Of a stretch of 64,000 bases of DNA, positions 62,062-64,000 are shown one piece after another. Under the pieces are notes generated by a model. The model was not told where the DNA came from and searched no databases. It saw nothing but the letters and a program-made list of their open reading frames with translations. Source of the DNA: an uncultured Lachnospiraceae bacterium (GTDB lineage Bacteria; Bacillota; Clostridia; Lachnospirales; Lachnospiraceae). Location: positions 102,637 through 166,636 of the forward strand of contig CAJURU010000005.1 of the NCBI GenBank assembly GCA_910588845.1, given 5' to 3'. Position 1 is the first letter of the stretch, and the number at the start of each line of letters is the position of its first letter. Position numbers and translations under genes: made by a program.

Positions 62062-62090
62062 ATTTTAACAAATTTGTAATAATATGTCTA
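62062..62090 (-). promoter_or_regulatory. sigma-A promoter of the OPT gene
   Basis: On the minus strand TAGACA (62090-62085), 17-nt spacer, TAAAAT (62067-62062). Confidence 0.55.
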
Positions 62091-62162
62091 CGTTTTCCAT
62101 GATTTTGCATTTACAAATTTTTGTTATAAATTTATAAAATATAAATCTCTATAAAGTTAGGA

Positions 62163-62191
62163 TTGTAAAATTTGCCAAAAGCCAGTACAAT
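62163..62191 (+). promoter_or_regulatory. sigma-A promoter of the NSS gene
   Basis: TTGTAA (62163-62168), 17-nt spacer, TACAAT (62186-62191). Confidence 0.65.
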
Positions 62192-62228
62192 AGGAGATAT
62201 AGTCTTTTAGGAAGGAATGGAGAACATT

Positions 62229-63632
62229 ATGGAAAAACAAAAAAGAAATTCTTTTTCAGGCTCTGTTGGTTTTGTCCTGGCGGCAGCGGGAAGCGCCGTG
62301 GGGCTGGGGAATATCTGGAGGTTTCCCTACTTGGCGGCGAAGGATGGCGGAGGTTTATACCTGGTAATTTACCTGATTCTGGCGTTGACGTTTGGCTTTA
62401 CGCTTCTGGTAACAGAGATTGCGATAGGCCGCAAGACAAAGCAGAGCCCTTTGACGGCGTACAGTAAGCTGCGCTCTAAATGGGGGTTTCTGGGCGTGTT
62501 CGCCTGTCTGGTGCCAATCATCATCCTGCCGTATTACTGCGTGATTGGCGGCTGGGTGTTAAAGTATTTTCTTGCCTACCTTACAGGGGAAGGCATGCAG
62601 GCGGCGGGAGATGATTATTTCACGGGATTTATCACCCGGGACGTTTCCCCGATGGTGTTGCTGATAATTTTCCTTGCCGTGGTGTCAATCGTTATTATTC
62701 TTGGCGTAAATAATGGCATTGAGAAATTTTCCAAGATATTGATGCCGCTGTTAATTCTGCTTGTATTGGGTATTGCTATCTTCTCACTGACGATTTCCCA
62801 CACGGACGACCAGGGCATTACCAGAACCGGGCTTGAGGGCCTTAAAATATATGTCGTGCCTGATTTCAGCGGCCTCACGATAAAAGGTTTCTTTACCGTG
62901 CTGTTGGACGCCATGGGGCAGCTGTTTTTCAGTCTGAGCGTTGCCATGGGAATTATGGTGACATACGGCTCTTATGTAAAAGATGAGGACAACCTGGTAC
63001 GTTCCATCAACCAGATAGAAATTTTTGATACGGTTGTGGCATTTCTTGCCGGCGTTATGATTATCCCGGCAGTATTCACCTTTATGGGGAGAGAGGGTAT
63101 GGAAGCTTCCGGCCCCAGTTTGATGTTTGTGTCGCTGCCCAAAGTATTTGCCGCTATGGGCAAGGTCGGGAATGTGGTAGGCTGCCTGTTCTTTGCCATG
63201 GTATTGTTCGCAGCTTTGACGAGCGCGATCTCCGTGATGGAAGCAGTCGTTTCCAGCCTCATGGATAAATTCCATCTGACCCGGCTTAAGGCGTCTCTCA
63301 TCGAGATGGGCATTGCGCTTATCGGCGGAATTGCCGTGTGCCTGGGCTACAACAAATGGTACTTTGAATTTAAACTGCCCAACGGCGCGGTAGGACAGAT
63401 TCTTGATATTATGGATTACCTCAGCAATAACTTGTTTATGCCTCTGGTGGCAATCGGAACCTGTATTCTTGTTGGTTGGATTCTCAAGCCGAAAACGATT
63501 GTTGACGAGGTAGAGAAGAATGGAGAAAGATTTGGCAGGCGCGGGCTCTATATAGTGATGGTAAAATATGTTGCGCCTATCTTGCTGGTAGTCTTGCTGC
63601 TCAAGTCAGTTGGAATATTGACGGTCATTTAA
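62229..63632 (+). CDS. NSS-family sodium-dependent amino acid transporter
   Basis: 467 aa with 11-12 hydrophobic segments. LAAAGSAVGLGNIWRFPYLA in helix 1 is the unwound Na+/substrate site of the LeuT fold; helix 6 has LDAMGQLFFSLSVAMGIM. Substrate is probably an amino acid or related amine. ATG at 62229 has TGGAG 7 nt upstream. Confidence 0.93.
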   Translation: MEKQKRNSFSGSVGFVLAAAGSAVGLGNIWRFPYLAAKDGGGLYLVIYLILALTFGFTLLVTEIAIGRKTKQSPLTAYSKLRSKWGFLGVFACLVPIIILPYYCVIGGWVLKYFLAYLTGEGMQAAGDDYFTGFITRDVSPMVLLIIFLAVVSIVIILGVNNGIEKFSKILMPLLILLVLGIAIFSLTISHTDDQGITRTGLEGLKIYVVPDFSGLTIKGFFTVLLDAMGQLFFSLSVAMGIMVTYGSYVKDEDNLVRSINQIEIFDTVVAFLAGVMIIPAVFTFMGREGMEASGPSLMFVSLPKVFAAMGKVGNVVGCLFFAMVLFAALTSAISVMEAVVSSLMDKFHLTRLKASLIEMGIALIGGIAVCLGYNKWYFEFKLPNGAVGQILDIMDYLSNNLFMPLVAIGTCILVGWILKPKTIVDEVEKNGERFGRRGLYIVMVKYVAPILLVVLLLKSVGILTVI

Positions 63633-63655
63633 AGGACGGAGTTTCAATAAGTTGA

Positions 63656-63820
63656 GAAGTCGGAATTTATGATGAAAATTACGGTCTTTGGTATGCAGGG
63701 CAAGGCGAATATTACCTGCCAGAGCTTGCATTACCTCCCGAAGAAGAAGAGCCGATTGGCATATATATCATTCGGGCTTGGGTGAGGGAGGTTATAGAGC
63801 GTGAGATAATATTTTCATAG
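63656..63820 (+). pseudogene. TnpV-like transposon protein remnant, internally deleted
   Basis: 54 in-frame codons from after a stop at 63653 to TAG at 63818. GLWYAGQGEYYLPELALPP and EEEEPIGIY fit the TnpV N-terminus; the following IRAWVREVIEREIIFS fits its C-terminus. The middle of about 70 residues is missing, and no start codon with a ribosome-binding site is present. TnpV occurs on Tn4451-like and other mobile elements. The match is from memory. Confidence 0.55.
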
Positions 63821-63832
63821 GTGTTTGGCGGC

Positions 63833-63864
63833 GCTTCTGCGGTATGTGGGAGTGCCGCAGAAGC
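63833..63864. terminator. 10-bp hairpin after the TnpV remnant
   Basis: GCTTCTGCGG pairs perfectly with CCGCAGAAGC across a 12-nt loop. Only TTAAAT follows, so termination is uncertain. Confidence 0.45.
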
Positions 63865-63887
63865 TTAAATAAAAGCAGTTATAAGAA

Positions 63888-63916
63888 TTGAATAAGCCTA
63901 TGCTTTTCTGTATAAT
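63888..63916 (+). promoter_or_regulatory. sigma-A promoter for a gene beyond the right edge
   Basis: TTGAAT (63888-63893), 17-nt spacer, TATAAT (63911-63916). No start codon with a ribosome-binding site appears before the window ends. Confidence 0.6.
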
Positions 63917-64000
63917 TGGATAAGAAAATCAGAATAAGAGATAGCTTATAGGACAATATGAAGTGACCCCACATTTGTAGCAACGTGGATTTACCTGTAT

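Overview
The window reads as chromosome from a spore-forming, anaerobic, gut-type Clostridia, most likely a Lachnospiraceae member. This is inferred from gene content and order: iscR-iscS-iscU-mnmA, cysE-cysS-mrnC-rlmB-sigH, yceD-rpmF-plsX-acpP-rnc-smc-ftsY, a SpoVB-like flippase, sigma-H, a PBP-GGDEF protein, FeoA-FeoA-FeoB and very large Ig-like-repeat secreted enzymes. Base composition is moderate and promoters are mostly sigma-A type with 17-nt spacers.

Layout. 0.1-4.1 kb: a ligand-sensing GGDEF protein convergent with a lipid flippase. 4.2-7.6 kb: Fe-S regulator and assembly genes plus the tRNA thiolase MnmA, with a palindromic repeat before mnmA. 8.2-12.7 kb: a chemoreceptor with no real outer sensor domain, then an ECF sigma factor translationally coupled to a membrane-anchored beta-propeller protein. 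12.7-13.8 kb: an AT-rich accessory patch with two tiny genes, an IS-end-like remnant, large hairpins and tRNA-Gly(CCC). 13.9-18.5 kb: a PHP phosphatase and the glycolytic genes gap, pgk and tpiA, separated by repeated hairpin elements. 18.8-20.8 kb: an ATPase plus a broken RloB/Toprim partner, the remains of a two-gene defence-type module. 20.8-29.3 kb: AraC regulator, glycogen phosphorylase, CNNM-type membrane protein, a KDPG operon (81-aa protein, eda, kdgK), a NYN-LOTUS protein and a 54-aa protein. 29.5-34 kb: glf, apt, ispF, a GNAT protein and cysE, in a stretch rich in short tandem and inverted repeats. 34.3-47.2 kb: core housekeeping genes. 47.2-59.6 kb: two secreted surface proteins flank an HD-GYP protein, a DtxR-type regulator and the feo ferrous-iron genes. 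59.7-64 kb: an orphan PqqD-like protein beside an OPT transporter, a sodium-dependent NSS transporter, and an internally deleted TnpV remnant at the right edge.

How the genes fit together. IscR senses Fe-S status; IscS supplies sulfur to IscU and to MnmA. The DtxR-type regulator is divergent from feoAAB, so iron uptake and Fe-S assembly are both locally regulated. gap, pgk and tpiA form consecutive lower-glycolysis steps; eda and kdgK form a uronate/KDG branch that feeds the same triose pool. c-di-GMP synthesis (GGDEF) and breakdown (HD-GYP) are both encoded.

The most interesting signals are: an interspersed palindrome with compensatory base changes; rnc bracketed by two long RNA stems that could be RNase III substrates; a decayed ATPase-Toprim pair whose ATPase and operator-like promoter remain intact; a 109-bp tandem repeat in front of cysS; in-frame 36-bp tandem repeats in two unrelated proteins; and a 43-bp repeat that lengthens the end of IspF. 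I did not find an intact, clearly new multi-gene system. All functional calls rest on motif recognition by eye without database searches.
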